DNA from: Kribbella sp. NBC_01245
GTDB taxonomy: Bacteria > Actinomycetota > Actinomycetes > Propionibacteriales > Kribbellaceae
Assembly (NCBI RefSeq): GCF_036226525.1
Contig: NZ_CP108487.1
Location: 1,302,001 to 1,366,000 of the forward strand
Direction: 5' to 3'
DNA length: 64,000 bases
The translations under genes were made by a program, and so were the position numbers. The notes below the pieces were generated by a model. That model was not told the origin of the DNA and did no database searches. It saw only the letters and a program-made list of their open reading frames with translations. Of this stretch, positions 1 through 9,095 are shown piece after piece (within the stretch, counting starts at the first letter, position 1; each line of letters opens with the position of its first letter).

Positions 1-1
1 G

Positions 2-328
2 GGCGTCCGTGGCACCGGCGACTTCACCCAGGTCCGGACCGGAGTGGCGTACCTGGCCATGGTGACGGGGGCGCCGATCGTGCCGGTGGCGCTGCTCGGC
101 ACCCGGGCGCCAGGGCAGGATGTCGACTCCAAGCCGCCCAAGGGATCCCGCATCGACGTGGTATATGGCGAGCCGATCACGATAGACCCCGTATCCTTTC
201 CCAGGAGGCAGTTCGACGTACGTGCGGTTGCCGACGAGATCGGCGCCGTCCTGAGGACACATGTCCAGAAGGCCGTCGTTGCCACCGGCAACCCGCTCCC
301 GGGTCTGCCAGGACACAAAGGAACGTGA
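2..328 (+). CDS. 1-acylglycerol-3-phosphate acyltransferase-like protein, C-terminal part
   Basis: The frame is open from the window edge, so the start and the HX4D catalytic motif lie outside. The visible 108 residues include a segment reading [13 protein letters not shown], typical of the later part of PlsC-type acyltransferases, which add the second acyl chain to lysophosphatidate at the membrane. The stop codon overlaps the start of der (TGATG at 326-330), so the two are translationally coupled. A cmk-plsC-der order is common in actinobacteria, which supports the call. Family assignment is moderately sure because only the C-terminal part is seen. Confidence 0.7.
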   Translation, partial: GVRGTGDFTQVRTGVAYLAMVTGAPIVPVALLGTRAPGQDVDSKPPKGSRIDVVYGEPITIDPVSFPRRQFDVRAVADEIGAVLRTHVQKAVVATGNPLPGLPGHKGT

Positions 329-1698
329 TGACTGACCTGCCCACCGGGTACGACGAGGCCAACTTCGAAGCTGAGGCGACCGGCCCGTTGCCCGTGCTGG
401 CGATCGTCGGCCGGCCCAACGTCGGCAAGTCGACGCTGGTGAACCGCATCATCGGCCGCCGCGAGGCGGTCGTCGAGGACACCCCGGGTGTCACCCGCGA
501 CCGCGTGTCGTACGACGCCAACTGGGGTGGCCGCCAGTTCACCGTGGTCGACACCGGCGGCTGGGACCCGGACGCCGTCGGCATGGCCGCGAAGGTGGCC
601 GCCCAGGCCGAGGTCGCGATCATGGCCGCGGACGCGGTGCTGTTCGTGGTGGACGCCACCGTCGGTATCACCGACTCGGACGAGGCCGTCGTGCGAGTGC
701 TGCGCAAGTCCGGTAAGCCGGTCGTGCTCGCGGCGAACAAGGTCGACGACCAGCGCACCGAGGCCGAGGCGATGAACCTCTGGAGCCTGGGCATCGGCGA
801 GCCGTGGCCCGTCTCCGCGATGCACGGCCGCGGTTCGGGCGACCTGCTCGACGCCGTCCTGGCCGCCTTGCCGGACGCACCGGCCGAGACCGACCCGCAG
901 CTCGGCGGTCCGCGCCGCGTCGCCATCGTCGGTAAGCCGAACGTCGGCAAGTCCTCCCTGCTGAACAAGGTCGCCAAGGAAGACCGCGTCGTCGTGCACG
1001 ACCTCGCCGGTACGACGGTCGACCCGGTGGACGAGTTGATCACCCTGGGCGGCCAGGTCTGGCGCTTCATCGACACCGCGGGCATTCGCCGCCGCGTCCG
1101 TACGGCGTCCGGTCACGAGTACTACGCCAGCCTCCGCACGCATGGCGCGATCGAGCGGGCTGAGGTCGTCGTCGTGGTGGTGGACGCGTCCGAGCCGATG
1201 ACCGAGCAGGACCTGCGCATCATGACCGCGGTGGAGGAGGCCGGTAAGGCGCTCGTCATCGCGTTCAACAAGTGGGACCTGGTCGACGAGGACCGGCGCT
1301 ACTACCTGGAGCGCGAGATCGACCGCGACCTGATCCAGTTCCGCTGGGCGCCGCGCGTCAACATCAGCGCGTTCACCGGCCGGCACATGGAGAAGCTCGT
1401 GCCTGCCATCGAGGCGGCGCTGGAAGGCTGGCAGACCCGCATCCCGACCGGCCAGCTGAACGCGTTCCTCGGCCGGCTCGTCGCGGCTCACCCGCACCCC
1501 GTGCGCAGTGGCAAACAGCCCAAGCTGCTGTTCGGGACGCAGGCCTCCACGATGCCTCCGACCTTCGTCATCTTCACGTCCGGCCAGATCGAACCGTCGT
1601 ACCAGCGGTTCATCGAGCGGCGCCTGCGCGAGGACTTCGGTTTCGTCGGAAGTCCCGTGCATGTCCAGGTGCGCCCCCGTAAAAAGAAGGTCCGCTGA
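328..1698 (+). CDS. der: Ribosome biogenesis GTPase Der (EngA)
   Basis: 456-residue double-GTPase needed for 50S subunit maturation. The first G domain has the P loop GRPNVGKST (about residues 28-36), [14 protein letters not shown] and NKVD. The second has GKPNVGKSS, the switch I segment DLAGTT, DTAG and NKWD. A KH-like C-terminal domain follows and ends in a basic tail (RPRKKKVR). ATG at 328 is preferred over GTG at 325 because it gives the usual TGATG overlap with the upstream acyltransferase. Length and motif set are normal for actinobacterial Der. Confidence 0.97.
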   Translation: MTDLPTGYDEANFEAEATGPLPVLAIVGRPNVGKSTLVNRIIGRREAVVEDTPGVTRDRVSYDANWGGRQFTVVDTGGWDPDAVGMAAKVAAQAEVAIMAADAVLFVVDATVGITDSDEAVVRVLRKSGKPVVLAANKVDDQRTEAEAMNLWSLGIGEPWPVSAMHGRGSGDLLDAVLAALPDAPAETDPQLGGPRRVAIVGKPNVGKSSLLNKVAKEDRVVVHDLAGTTVDPVDELITLGGQVWRFIDTAGIRRRVRTASGHEYYASLRTHGAIERAEVVVVVVDASEPMTEQDLRIMTAVEEAGKALVIAFNKWDLVDEDRRYYLEREIDRDLIQFRWAPRVNISAFTGRHMEKLVPAIEAALEGWQTRIPTGQLNAFLGRLVAAHPHPVRSGKQPKLLFGTQASTMPPTFVIFTSGQIEPSYQRFIERRLREDFGFVGSPVHVQVRPRKKKVR

Positions 1699-1738
1699 TG
1701 CGGTATGGTTTACCCGCTCGCTCCTCGGAGTGAGTGCT

Positions 1739-1812
1739 CGGGCTGTGGCCTAGTTTGGTAGGGCGCTTCGCTGGGGGTGAAGAGATCGCAGGTTCAAATC
1801 CTGTCAGCCCGA
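1739..1812 (+). tRNA. tRNA-Pro(GGG)
   Basis: Acceptor arms CGGGCTG (1739-1745) and CAGCCCG (1805-1811) pair, with discriminator A at 1812 and no encoded CCA. The anticodon stem CTTCG/TGAAG encloses the seven-base loop CTGGGGG, giving anticodon GGG. The T arm reads GCAGG TTCAAAT CCTGT. The gene lies 40 nt after der and is followed by a strong hairpin. Confidence 0.95.
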
Positions 1813-1819
1813 CAGAGTA

Positions 1820-1853
1820 AATGAGGGGCACCGGACATCCGGTGCCCCTCATT
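1820..1853. terminator. Bidirectional hairpin terminator after tRNA-Pro
   Basis: A 15-bp perfect inverted repeat (AATGAGGGGCACCGG at 1820-1834 against 1839-1853) with a 4-nt loop, followed by TTCTTGTT. It sits between tRNA-Pro and the convergent NmrA-like gene, so it can serve both strands. Confidence 0.85.
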
Positions 1854-1874
1854 TCTTGTTATACACAAGGCTTT

Positions 1875-2747
1875 CTAGCGGAAGTCCTCGACGTGATCGC
1901 GGGCCCACTCCGCAAACGTGCGGCCCGGTTTGCCGGTCGCGTCGCGCACACCAGGCCAGGGTTTGAGCAGTGCCGAGTAGTCCGGCTCCTCGCCCGATCC
2001 GCTCGCGGACGACCCGCCATAATCGACAAAGCCGAGCAGAAAGTCCGCGTTCGCAGCCGCGAAACCACCTTGCTCCTTGAGCAATTCGCGGGCCTCTTCG
2101 CGGCTGACCTCCTCGTAGCGAACCTCTTCGCCAAGCGCCGCGCCGATGGCCTCGACCTGCTCGCGATACGTGATCTGCGCAGGGCCGCTCAACGTGTACG
2201 CGCGACCCGCGTGCCCGTCCTCCAGCAACGCGGCGACCGCGACCTCCGCGACGTCGGCTTCATGCACAGGTACGCCGATCTGCGTCGCGAAGGGATGCCG
2301 AACCACGCGCTCGGCGCGGATCGACGGCGCCCACACCGGCTGCATGTTGGTCATGAACTCGCCGGGCCGTACGTGAGTCCACTCAAGGCCCGACGCTTCT
2401 ACAGCCTGCTCAACTCGCGGGTGGTGGTAGGTGTCGAGTCCAACGGTCACAGCGGCCGCAGACAGCACCACGATTCGCCGTACGCCGGCCGTCTTAGCGA
2501 GAGCCACAACTTCCGTAGCCGTCTCTGGAACCGGGAAGAGGTAGAGGCGCTCAACGCCTTCCAGTGCGGGCGCCACGGTCTCAGGATCGGTCAGATCGCC
2601 CTGATAGACCTCAACGCCCGCTGGGAACTCCGCCTTCGCTGGATCGCGTGTGAGAGCCCGTACGGCGACGCCGGCGCCGATCAGCCGCGTGATCACCTCG
2701 CGACCGACCAGCCCGGTCGCACCTGTCACTAGAACCTTGGTCGTCAT
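1875..2747 (-). CDS. NmrA-family NAD(P)-binding oxidoreductase
   Basis: 290 residues of the atypical short-chain dehydrogenase (NmrA/azoreductase-like) group. The N-terminal dinucleotide-binding motif VLVTGATGLVGREV (residues 5-18) is intact. VVLSAAAV and VRPGEFMTN correspond to the usual central strand and substrate-loop region. The substrate cannot be told from sequence. It lies 43 nt downstream of the TetR gene on the same strand. Its own TAGCGT box (2755-2760 in plus coordinates) ends 7 nt before the ATG, which suggests a leaderless transcript besides any read-through from tetR. Confidence 0.85.
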   Translation of the reverse strand: MTTKVLVTGATGLVGREVITRLIGAGVAVRALTRDPAKAEFPAGVEVYQGDLTDPETVAPALEGVERLYLFPVPETATEVVALAKTAGVRRIVVLSAAAVTVGLDTYHHPRVEQAVEASGLEWTHVRPGEFMTNMQPVWAPSIRAERVVRHPFATQIGVPVHEADVAEVAVAALLEDGHAGRAYTLSGPAQITYREQVEAIGAALGEEVRYEEVSREEARELLKEQGGFAAANADFLLGFVDYGGSSASGSGEEPDYSALLKPWPGVRDATGKPGRTFAEWARDHVEDFR

Positions 2748-2765
2748 GACGTGGACGCTACGGGC

Positions 2766-2792
2766 AGTAGCGGCCAGGTTCCGGCCGCTACT
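2766..2792 (-). terminator. Hairpin between tetR and the NmrA-like gene
   Basis: Ten-base perfect arms AGTAGCGGCC (2766-2775) and GGCCGCTACT (2783-2792) with a 7-nt loop. It overlaps the tetR stop codon and has no clear T tract. It may weaken read-through from tetR into the oxidoreductase gene. Confidence 0.6.
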
Positions 2793-3504
2793 AGGCGAGG
2801 TTGAAGGAGTCGGCGAGGGTTTCGGCTTCGGCTAGCAGGAGGGCTGAGGGGGTGAAGCCCATGCCGTTGAACTGGCCTTCGACCTCGAGGCTGATGACGC
2901 CGTGGAAGCGGGTCCAGGCCTGGATGGCGCCGGCCAGCGCCGTACCGCAGACCGCGAGGGTGGGCTTGCCGTCGAGGTAGCCCGTCACCCAGCCGCGGAC
3001 CTGCTCGTCGTCGCGGACCCAGGCCGTCAGCTCCTTCACCACCGGGCGAATCGCGGCCGTGGGCTCGCCTGCCGCGAAGGCCGGAAGGAAGGGCCCGAGC
3101 GCTGCGCGTGCCCGTGCCACCGTGTCCGGCGGTGCCTCGTACCCGGGCAGGGGAGCGCCCGCGATCAGCAGGTACCGATGCGGCACGGCTTGAGCCCAAT
3201 CCCGGAAGGCCGTCGCCAACGTGACCAGGCGCGCCCGGGGAGCGACGCTCGCCGCGGGTGTGGCCTGCTCGATCGCGGTGGCGAGTTCGTCGTACGAGTC
3301 GCGGATGAGGGCGTGCAGGAGGTCGTCGCGGCCCGCGAAGTACCGGTAGAGCGCCGGGCCGGACAGGCCGAGCTCCTTGGCGATCCGGGTCAGCGCGATC
3401 GACGAGACGCCACCCTCGGCCAACTGCCGAAGCGCCAGCTCCTTGATCTCGTCCCTGGTCTGCTCGCGATACCGCGCGCGCGGACTGCGCACTGCCTCTG
3501 CCAT
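2791..3504 (-). CDS. TetR-family transcriptional regulator
   Basis: 237 residues. The N-terminal helix-turn-helix is clear (ALTRIAKELGLSGPALYRYF, about residues 36-55), preceded by the usual TRDEIKELALRQLAEGG helix. The C-terminal domain has the WVRDDEQVRGWVTGYLDG pattern of the WHG-type ligand-binding domain. ATG at 3504 is chosen over GTG at 3522 because GGAGAGGA lies 6-7 nt upstream of it. It probably represses itself and the downstream NmrA-like gene; two inverted repeats upstream fit an operator. Confidence 0.9.
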   Translation of the reverse strand: MAEAVRSPRARYREQTRDEIKELALRQLAEGGVSSIALTRIAKELGLSGPALYRYFAGRDDLLHALIRDSYDELATAIEQATPAASVAPRARLVTLATAFRDWAQAVPHRYLLIAGAPLPGYEAPPDTVARARAALGPFLPAFAAGEPTAAIRPVVKELTAWVRDDEQVRGWVTGYLDGKPTLAVCGTALAGAIQAWTRFHGVISLEVEGQFNGMGFTPSALLLAEAETLADSFNLA

Positions 3505-3526
3505 CGAGTCCTCTCCCACCAAACCT

Positions 3527-3570
3527 GCAACACGTTGCTACGCAGGCTAGCAAATGTTAGAGGACCTAAC
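3527..3570. promoter_or_regulatory. Candidate TetR operators upstream of tetR
   Basis: Two short inverted repeats lie upstream of the regulator: GCAAC-AC-GTTGC (3527-3538) and GTTAG-N5-CTAAC (3556-3570). Position and dyad symmetry fit autoregulation, but the arms are only five bases long, so the call is tentative. Confidence 0.4.
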
Positions 3571-3601
3571 CAATACCCTGGAGGGCACCGTGCGTTGCCG
3601 T

Positions 3602-4504
3602 TTAGAGGTCGTCGGTGGACCAGGTGTCGCAGGTGGTCATGTCGCCCGTCTCCATGCCGTTGCGGAACCACTTCTGGCGTTGCTCCGCCGTACCGTGGCT
3701 GAAGTTCTCCGGGTCGACGCGGCCCTGGGTCTTCTGCTGGATCCGGTCATCGCCGACGGTCGCGGCGGCGTCGAGCCCGTTGGCGATGTCGTCGTCGGTC
3801 AGATCCTGGATGAGTGTCTTACCGTCCTTGCCGGTGACTTTCGTAGCGTGGTTGGTCCAGACGCCGGCGAGGCAGTCGGCCTGCAGCTCGGACCGGACCG
3901 AGTCCGAGCGGGGACCCGTGCGGGACTTGATCTGGCCGAGGATGCCGTACAGGTTCTGGATGTGGTGCCCGTACTCGTGGGCGACCACGTAGGCCTCGGC
4001 GAAGTCACCACCCTTGGCGCCGAGCTGGGTCTGCAGCACCTTGAAGAACGAGATGTCGAGATAGACCTTCATGTCCGACGGGCAGTAGAACGGCCCGACG
4101 TCGCTGGAGGCTGCACCGCAACCGGTGTTCACGCCGCCGTCGAAGATCTCCATCCGGGCGCGGGTGTACTTCTTGCCGCGCCGGGGGAGCTCGCCGGCCC
4201 AGAAGTTCTCGATGGAGTTCTGGTAGATCACGAACCGGCAGTCCCGGTTCTGCTGCAGATCGGCGCCACGCTTGCAGGCGCCGAGGTTGCCCGCGGCCGT
4301 GTTCGGCGCGGACGGCTCGCCGCTGTCCTCACCGCCCGGCAGGCCGCCGTTCAGCAGCAGGATGATGACCAGCACGATGATGCCGCCGATGCCTCCGCCC
4401 ATCGGCAGGGCCACCCGGCCACCCGGAAAACCACGGCCGCCACCGCTGCCGCGCACGTCGTCAACGCCGCTCGTATCCAAGTCGGCGTCTGGATTGAATT
4501 TCAC
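3602..4504 (-). CDS. Putative neutral zinc metallopeptidase (YpfJ/PF04228 type), membrane-anchored
   Basis: 300 residues. A Gly-rich N-terminus is followed by one membrane segment (GIIVLVIILLL, residues 41-51). The zincin motif HEYGHH is at 176-181 inside VVAHEYGHHIQNLYG, and DCLAGVW lies further on, as in the YpfJ-like family. The catalytic domain is predicted to be outside the cell; the substrate is unknown. The GTG start at 4504 lies 7 nt after a TAGTGT box on the minus strand, so the mRNA is probably leaderless. It is divergent from the ABC-F gene across 23 bp. Confidence 0.88.
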   Translation of the reverse strand: MKFNPDADLDTSGVDDVRGSGGGRGFPGGRVALPMGGGIGGIIVLVIILLLNGGLPGGEDSGEPSAPNTAAGNLGACKRGADLQQNRDCRFVIYQNSIENFWAGELPRRGKKYTRARMEIFDGGVNTGCGAASSDVGPFYCPSDMKVYLDISFFKVLQTQLGAKGGDFAEAYVVAHEYGHHIQNLYGILGQIKSRTGPRSDSVRSELQADCLAGVWTNHATKVTGKDGKTLIQDLTDDDIANGLDAAATVGDDRIQQKTQGRVDPENFSHGTAEQRQKWFRNGMETGDMTTCDTWSTDDL

Positions 4505-4527
4505 ACTACGTACACTAGTGCGGGCCC
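4505..4527. promoter_or_regulatory. Shared divergent promoter with a symmetrical -10 element
   Basis: The 23-bp gap holds TACACTA (4511-4517). Read on plus, TACACT is a -10 box 11 nt before the ABC-F start. Read on minus, TAGTGT is a -10 box exactly 7 nt before the GTG of the metallopeptidase gene. One seven-base TANNNTA element can therefore serve both genes. No convincing -35 box is seen on either side. Confidence 0.55.
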
Positions 4528-6126
4528 ATGATCACTGTTACCAATCTTGAGGTCCGTGTCGGGGCCAGACAGCTACTTTCTCCCGCGTCTTTTCGTGTCG
4601 GACCGGGTGACAAAGTCGGTCTGGTCGGCCGTAACGGAGCAGGCAAGACAACCCTGACCAAGATCCTCGCCGGCGAAGCTCTGCCGGCCTCCGGATCCGT
4701 TTCGTCGTCCGGTTCGATCGGGTACCTGCCACAGGACCCGCGCACCGGCGACCTGGAGATCCTTGCCCGGGACCGGATTCTGTCCGCCCGCGGCCTGGAC
4801 GACGTCGTTCGGCGCCTGAGGTCCGCCGAGAAATCGATGGCGAGCGCGGATGACCGCACTCGCGACAAGGCCATGCGCCGGTACGAACGGGCCGAGGCCG
4901 ACCTGCACGCGGCCGGCGGATACGCGGCGGAGTCCGAGGCGGCTCGCATCTCGGCCAACCTCGGTCTGCCCGACCGGGTTCTCGGTCAGCCGCTCGGCAC
5001 CCTGTCGGGTGGTCAGCGCCGCCGGGTGGAGCTGGCGCGGATCCTCTTCGCCCAGGCGGAGACGCTGCTGCTGGACGAGCCCACCAACCACCTGGACGCG
5101 GACTCGATCGTCTGGCTCCGGGACTTCCTGAAGCAGTATCCCGGTGGCGTCATCATGATCAGCCACGACGTGAACCTGCTCGAGGAGACCGTCACCCGGG
5201 TCTTCCATCTGGACGCCAACCGCGCCGAGATCGACGTCTACAACGTCGGCTGGAAGGTGTACCTGACCCAGCGCGAGACCGACGAGCGGCGCCGCAAGCG
5301 CGAGCGCGGTAACGCGGAGAAGAAGGCCGATCAGCTGATCAGCCAGGCCAACAAGATGCGCGCCAAGGCGAGCAAGGCCAGCGCCGCCCAGCAGATGCTG
5401 AAGCGCGCCGAAAAGCTGATGTCCGAGCTCGAGGACGAGCGCGTGTCCGATCGCGTCGCGAAGATCTCGTTCCCGACGCCCGCGCCTTGTGGCAAGACGC
5501 CTTTGATGGCCAAGGAGCTCTCGAAGTCGTACGGATCGCTGGAGATCTTCACGGACGTCGACCTGGCCATCGACCGCGGCAGCCGGGTCGTCGTACTGGG
5601 CCTCAACGGTGCCGGCAAGACCACCCTGCTGCGGGTGCTCTCCGGGATCGAGAAGTCGGACACCGGCGAGGTGCTCGACGGTCACGGGCTCAAACTCGGG
5701 TACTACGCCCAGGAGCACGAGACCCTGGACGTCAACCGGACCGTGCTGGAGAACATGAAGTCGGCCGCGCCCGACCTCAACGAGACCCAGGCACGCAGTG
5801 TGCTCGGCTCGTTCCTCTTCAGCGGGGACGACGCGGACAAACCGGCCAAGGTGCTCTCCGGTGGCGAGAAGACCCGGCTGGCCCTGGCCACGCTGGTCGT
5901 CTCGGCGGCGAACGTGCTGCTGCTGGACGAGCCGACCAACAACCTGGACCCCGCCTCCCGCACCGAGGTCCTGAACGCGATCCGCTCGTACACGGGCGCG
6001 ATCGTGCTGGTCACCCACGACGAGGGTGCCGTCGAGGCGCTCGAGCCGGAGCGCGTACTGCTGCTGCCGGACGGCGTCGAGGATCTCTGGTCGCCCGACT
6101 ACGCCGACCTGGTCTCACTGGCCTGA
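4528..6126 (+). CDS. ABC-F family ATPase (ribosome-associated translation factor type)
   Basis: 532 residues, soluble, with two ATP-binding cassettes in one chain and no membrane segments, as in ABC-F proteins that act at the ribosomal E site. Cassette 1: GRNGAGKTT, LSGGQRRRVEL, LLLDEPTNHLD. Cassette 2: GLNGAGKTT, LSGGEKTRLAL, LLLDEPTNNLD. A charged helical linker (about residues 240-310, rich in Lys, Arg and Glu) corresponds to the P-site tRNA interaction motif. It could be a translation factor of the Uup/Ett group or an antibiotic-protection protein; the sequence alone does not decide. Confidence 0.93.
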   Translation: MITVTNLEVRVGARQLLSPASFRVGPGDKVGLVGRNGAGKTTLTKILAGEALPASGSVSSSGSIGYLPQDPRTGDLEILARDRILSARGLDDVVRRLRSAEKSMASADDRTRDKAMRRYERAEADLHAAGGYAAESEAARISANLGLPDRVLGQPLGTLSGGQRRRVELARILFAQAETLLLDEPTNHLDADSIVWLRDFLKQYPGGVIMISHDVNLLEETVTRVFHLDANRAEIDVYNVGWKVYLTQRETDERRRKRERGNAEKKADQLISQANKMRAKASKASAAQQMLKRAEKLMSELEDERVSDRVAKISFPTPAPCGKTPLMAKELSKSYGSLEIFTDVDLAIDRGSRVVVLGLNGAGKTTLLRVLSGIEKSDTGEVLDGHGLKLGYYAQEHETLDVNRTVLENMKSAAPDLNETQARSVLGSFLFSGDDADKPAKVLSGGEKTRLALATLVVSAANVLLLDEPTNNLDPASRTEVLNAIRSYTGAIVLVTHDEGAVEALEPERVLLLPDGVEDLWSPDYADLVSLA

Positions 6127-6165
6127 CGAGTAACACCGCCCAGACCTCTGGGCGGTGTTACTCGT
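6126..6165 (+). terminator. Strong hairpin terminator after the ABC-F gene
   Basis: A long perfect inverted repeat starting ACGAGTAACACCGCCCAGA (6126-6144) and its complement (6147-6165) with almost no loop, beginning inside the stop codon. Confidence 0.8.
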
Positions 6166-6183
6166 TGGTATATCGTTCGCCGC

Positions 6184-6954
6184 ATGACGGATGGTGGCGT
6201 GCGATTCTCGGTGGACGGGCCTGTTGCCCGCGTGGTGCTCGACCGGCCGGAGGTGCGCAACGCGCAGACGCCGGCCACCTGGCGGGCGCTGGCGAAGTTC
6301 GGCGCGGAGCTGCCGTCCGACGTCCGGGTGGTGATCGTGTCGGGGAAGGGCCAGTCGTTCTCGGCCGGCCTCGATCGGCGCCTGATCATGGGCGAGCCGA
6401 TCGACGGCGAACCGCCTCTGCTCACGCTTGGCGCGAAGGCTCCCGAGGAGATCCACGCCGAGATCGCGGCCTTCCAGGGCGGATTCTCCTGGCTGCGCGA
6501 TCCGTCGTTCGTCAGCATCGCGGCGGTCCAGGGGCACGCGGTTGGTGCCGGCTTCCAGCTCGCGCTCGCGTGTGACCTTCGGGTCGTCACGCCGGACGCC
6601 AAGTTCAGCATGCGCGAGCCCGCCCTCGGTTTGGTGCCGGATCTCGGTGGTACGCATCCCCTCGTCGAGCTGATCGGGTACTCCCGCGCCCTGGAGATCT
6701 GCGCGACCACTCGCTGGGTCGAGGCGGAAGAGGCCCTGCAATGGGGTCTGGCCAACATCGTCGTACCGGCCTCGGAACTCGAGTCGGCCGTTGCCGACCT
6801 GAGCGCGGCCCTACTGGCGCCGCTAGTTGGCGCGGTGCGTGAGACCAAGGCGCTGCTCATCGAGGCGCAGAGCCGGTCGTACGACGAGCAGCTCAAGGCC
6901 GAGCGCGAGGCCCAGGCCCGTCGTTTGGTCGAGCTGATGGGAAGTTTCGGCTGA
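6184..6954 (+). CDS. Enoyl-CoA hydratase/isomerase family protein
   Basis: 256-residue crotonase-fold protein. GKGQSFSAGLDRR and AAVQGHAVGAGFQLALACDLRV form the CoA-binding and oxyanion-hole regions, and MREPALGLVPDLGGTHPL is the family's second conserved segment with its acidic residue. Such enzymes act on acyl-CoA thioesters; the actual substrate cannot be assigned. A TATCGT box (6171-6176) lies 7 nt before the ATG, so the gene is probably leaderless. It stands alone between the ABC-F terminator and the ABC exporter gene. Confidence 0.9.
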   Translation: MTDGGVRFSVDGPVARVVLDRPEVRNAQTPATWRALAKFGAELPSDVRVVIVSGKGQSFSAGLDRRLIMGEPIDGEPPLLTLGAKAPEEIHAEIAAFQGGFSWLRDPSFVSIAAVQGHAVGAGFQLALACDLRVVTPDAKFSMREPALGLVPDLGGTHPLVELIGYSRALEICATTRWVEAEEALQWGLANIVVPASELESAVADLSAALLAPLVGAVRETKALLIEAQSRSYDEQLKAEREAQARRLVELMGSFG

Positions 6955-6997
6955 AAAACGGTGTTGACTAGGTCCTGAGAGGTGGAGGGCTTTTTCA

Positions 6998-8881
6998 ATG
7001 TCAATGCGCATGGGCTCGATGGGCGGTAGCCCGATGAGCTGGCGACGCCAGGATCTGTCGGTCGTCAACCAGAAGCTTGCCAAGGGCACGCTGAAGCGCA
7101 TCCTGACCTTCGCCAAGCCGTTCACGCTGCAGATCACGTTTTTCTTGCTCTTGGTGATCGTGTCGGCCGTTCTGGTGATCGCCTCGCCACTGTTGTTCAA
7201 GAAGATCGTTGACGACGGCATCATCAAGGGCGACGCCGGTCTGGTCACCATGCTGGCGCTGATCGTCGCGCTGCTCGCGGTGGTCGAGGCGGGCCTCGGG
7301 CTGGTCCAGCGCTGGTTCTCCGCGCGGATCGGTGAAGGCCTGATCTTCGACCTCCGGACCAAGGTGTTCGCGCATGTGCAGCGGATGCCGGTCGCGTTCT
7401 TCACCCGCACCCAGACTGGCGCGCTGGTGTCCCGGCTCAACAACGACGTGATCGGCGCTCAACAGGCCTTCACGTCGACTTTGTCCGGCGTCGTCTCGAA
7501 CGTGATCAGCCTGGTGCTGGTCGTCGGCGCGATGCTCGTGCTGTCGTGGCAGCTGACCATCGTGGCGATCCTCTTGCTGCCGGTCTTCCTGTTGCCCGCG
7601 CGCTACCTCGGCCGCCGGCTGGCCGCGATGACCCGGGAGCAGATGCAGCTCAACGCGGACATGTCGACCGCGATGACCGAGCGCTTCAGCGTCGGCGGCG
7701 CCCTGCTCGTCACGCTGTTCGGCCGTCCTGACGTGGAGAACGCGCAGTTCGCCGAGCGCTCCGGCCGGGTCCGCGACCTCGGTATCCGGATCGCCATGCT
7801 CGGCCGGGTCTTCTTCACCGCCCTCACCCTGGTGGCTGCGCTCGCGACGGCCCTGGTGTACGGCGTGGGCGGCAACCTCGCCGTCCGGAACACGCTCACC
7901 GTCGGGACGTTGCTCGCCCTGGTGGCGCTGCTCGGCCGGTTGTACGGCCCGTTGACCGCCTTGTCGAACGTCCGGGTCGACGTGATGACCGCGCTGGTCT
8001 CGTTCGAGCGCGTCTTCGAGGTGCTCGACCTCAAACCGATGATCGCCGACGCTGCTGATGCCACCGACTTGCCGCGTGATGCCGCGACGGTCTCCTTCGA
8101 GCACGTTGGTTTCTCCTACCCGACCGCGGAAGAGGTCTCGCTCGCCTCGCTGGAATCCGTTGCAGTGCTGGACAAACGCGCCTCCGCCGAGGTTTTGCGC
8201 GACGTCAGCTTCACCGTTGCCCCCGGCAACATGGTGGCCTTGGTCGGTCCGTCCGGTGCCGGCAAGACGACCATCACAAACCTCGTGGCCCGCCTGTACG
8301 ACGTGACTGCGGGCGCGGTGCGGATCGGCGGCCACGACGTCCGCGAGGTGACCTTGCGATCCCTCCACCAGGCCATCGGGTACGTCACCCAGGACGCGCA
8401 TATGTTCCACGACACCATCCGCGCCAACCTCGCCTATGCCCAGCCGGAGGCCACCGACGAGGAGATGGCTGACGCGTTGCGCGCGGCCCAGGTGTGGGAC
8501 CTGATCGCGGCCTTGCCGGATGGGCTCGACACCGTGGTGGGGGATCGCGGTCACCGGCTTTCGGGTGGCGAGCGCCAGCGGCTCGCGATCGCGCGGTTGC
8601 TGCTCAAGGCACCGCGCATCGTCGTACTCGATGAAGCCACGGCACACCTCGACTCCGAGTCCGAGGCGGCCGTGCAGCGTGCTCTCGACAGTGCCCTCGA
8701 AGGCCGTACGTCGCTCGTGATCGCGCACCGCCTCTCCACCGTGCGCAACGCCGACCTGATCCTCGTCGTCGACGCCGGCGGCATCGTCGAACGCGGCACC
8801 CACCTCGAACTCCTCGCCCGCGACGGCCTCTACGCCGACCTCTACCGCACCCAATTCGCCCCGGAGCCCAACCCCGTCTGA
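6998..8881 (+). CDS. ABC exporter, fused permease and ATPase (half-transporter)
   Basis: 627 residues. An N-terminal six-helix exporter membrane domain (about residues 35-330) is followed by a nucleotide-binding domain (about 365-620) with Walker A GPSGAGKTT, Q-loop YVTQDAHMFHD, signature LSGGERQRLAI, Walker B IVVLDEATAHLD and the H-loop IAHRLSTVR. It would work as a homodimer or with a partner not found here. GGAGGG lies 9 nt before the ATG. The cargo (lipid, peptide or drug) cannot be told. Confidence 0.93.
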   Translation: MSMRMGSMGGSPMSWRRQDLSVVNQKLAKGTLKRILTFAKPFTLQITFFLLLVIVSAVLVIASPLLFKKIVDDGIIKGDAGLVTMLALIVALLAVVEAGLGLVQRWFSARIGEGLIFDLRTKVFAHVQRMPVAFFTRTQTGALVSRLNNDVIGAQQAFTSTLSGVVSNVISLVLVVGAMLVLSWQLTIVAILLLPVFLLPARYLGRRLAAMTREQMQLNADMSTAMTERFSVGGALLVTLFGRPDVENAQFAERSGRVRDLGIRIAMLGRVFFTALTLVAALATALVYGVGGNLAVRNTLTVGTLLALVALLGRLYGPLTALSNVRVDVMTALVSFERVFEVLDLKPMIADAADATDLPRDAATVSFEHVGFSYPTAEEVSLASLESVAVLDKRASAEVLRDVSFTVAPGNMVALVGPSGAGKTTITNLVARLYDVTAGAVRIGGHDVREVTLRSLHQAIGYVTQDAHMFHDTIRANLAYAQPEATDEEMADALRAAQVWDLIAALPDGLDTVVGDRGHRLSGGERQRLAIARLLLKAPRIVVLDEATAHLDSESEAAVQRALDSALEGRTSLVIAHRLSTVRNADLILVVDAGGIVERGTHLELLARDGLYADLYRTQFAPEPNPV

Positions 8882-8932
8882 CCTCGTTCGTGAGCAATAC
8901 GCGGGCGGTGTTGACGATGAGTGTGCGAGCTG

Positions 8933-8961
8933 TTGCTTTCCGCGACAGGTTTGTTTAGCCT
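8933..8961 (+). promoter_or_regulatory. Promoter for the riboswitch-like leader and peptidase gene
   Basis: TTGCTT (8933-8938) and TAGCCT (8956-8961) are separated by 17 bp, a good housekeeping-type promoter. Transcription would start near 8968, at the 5' edge of the structured leader. Confidence 0.5.
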
Positions 8962-8965
8962 CCCC

Positions 8966-9095
8966 GTTCAGCGCGCTGAGTACCACCCGGTAACCGCGGA
9001 GCCACCGCGGGCTGCCGGGTTGTAAGTCCATGGGCAGATACCGCCAGATCCCCGTCGACTTGCGGCCGGCGTCACCTCGCCGGTCCGGAAAGTGT
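8966..9095 (+). ncRNA. Candidate ydaO-type (c-di-AMP) riboswitch
   Basis: The roughly 130-nt untranslated leader contains blocks resembling the ydaO/yuaA element: CGCTGAG at 8974-8980, GGTAACCGCGGAGCCACCG (8989-9007), a GTAAGTCC block at 9022-9029 resembling the usual GTGAATCC, then ATCCCCGTCGACTTGCGG and CCGGAAAG near the 3' end. In actinobacteria this riboswitch often precedes genes for secreted cell-wall enzymes, which fits a secreted peptidase downstream. The outer stem is not obvious by eye, so this may be a divergent member or a coincidence. Confidence 0.45.
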
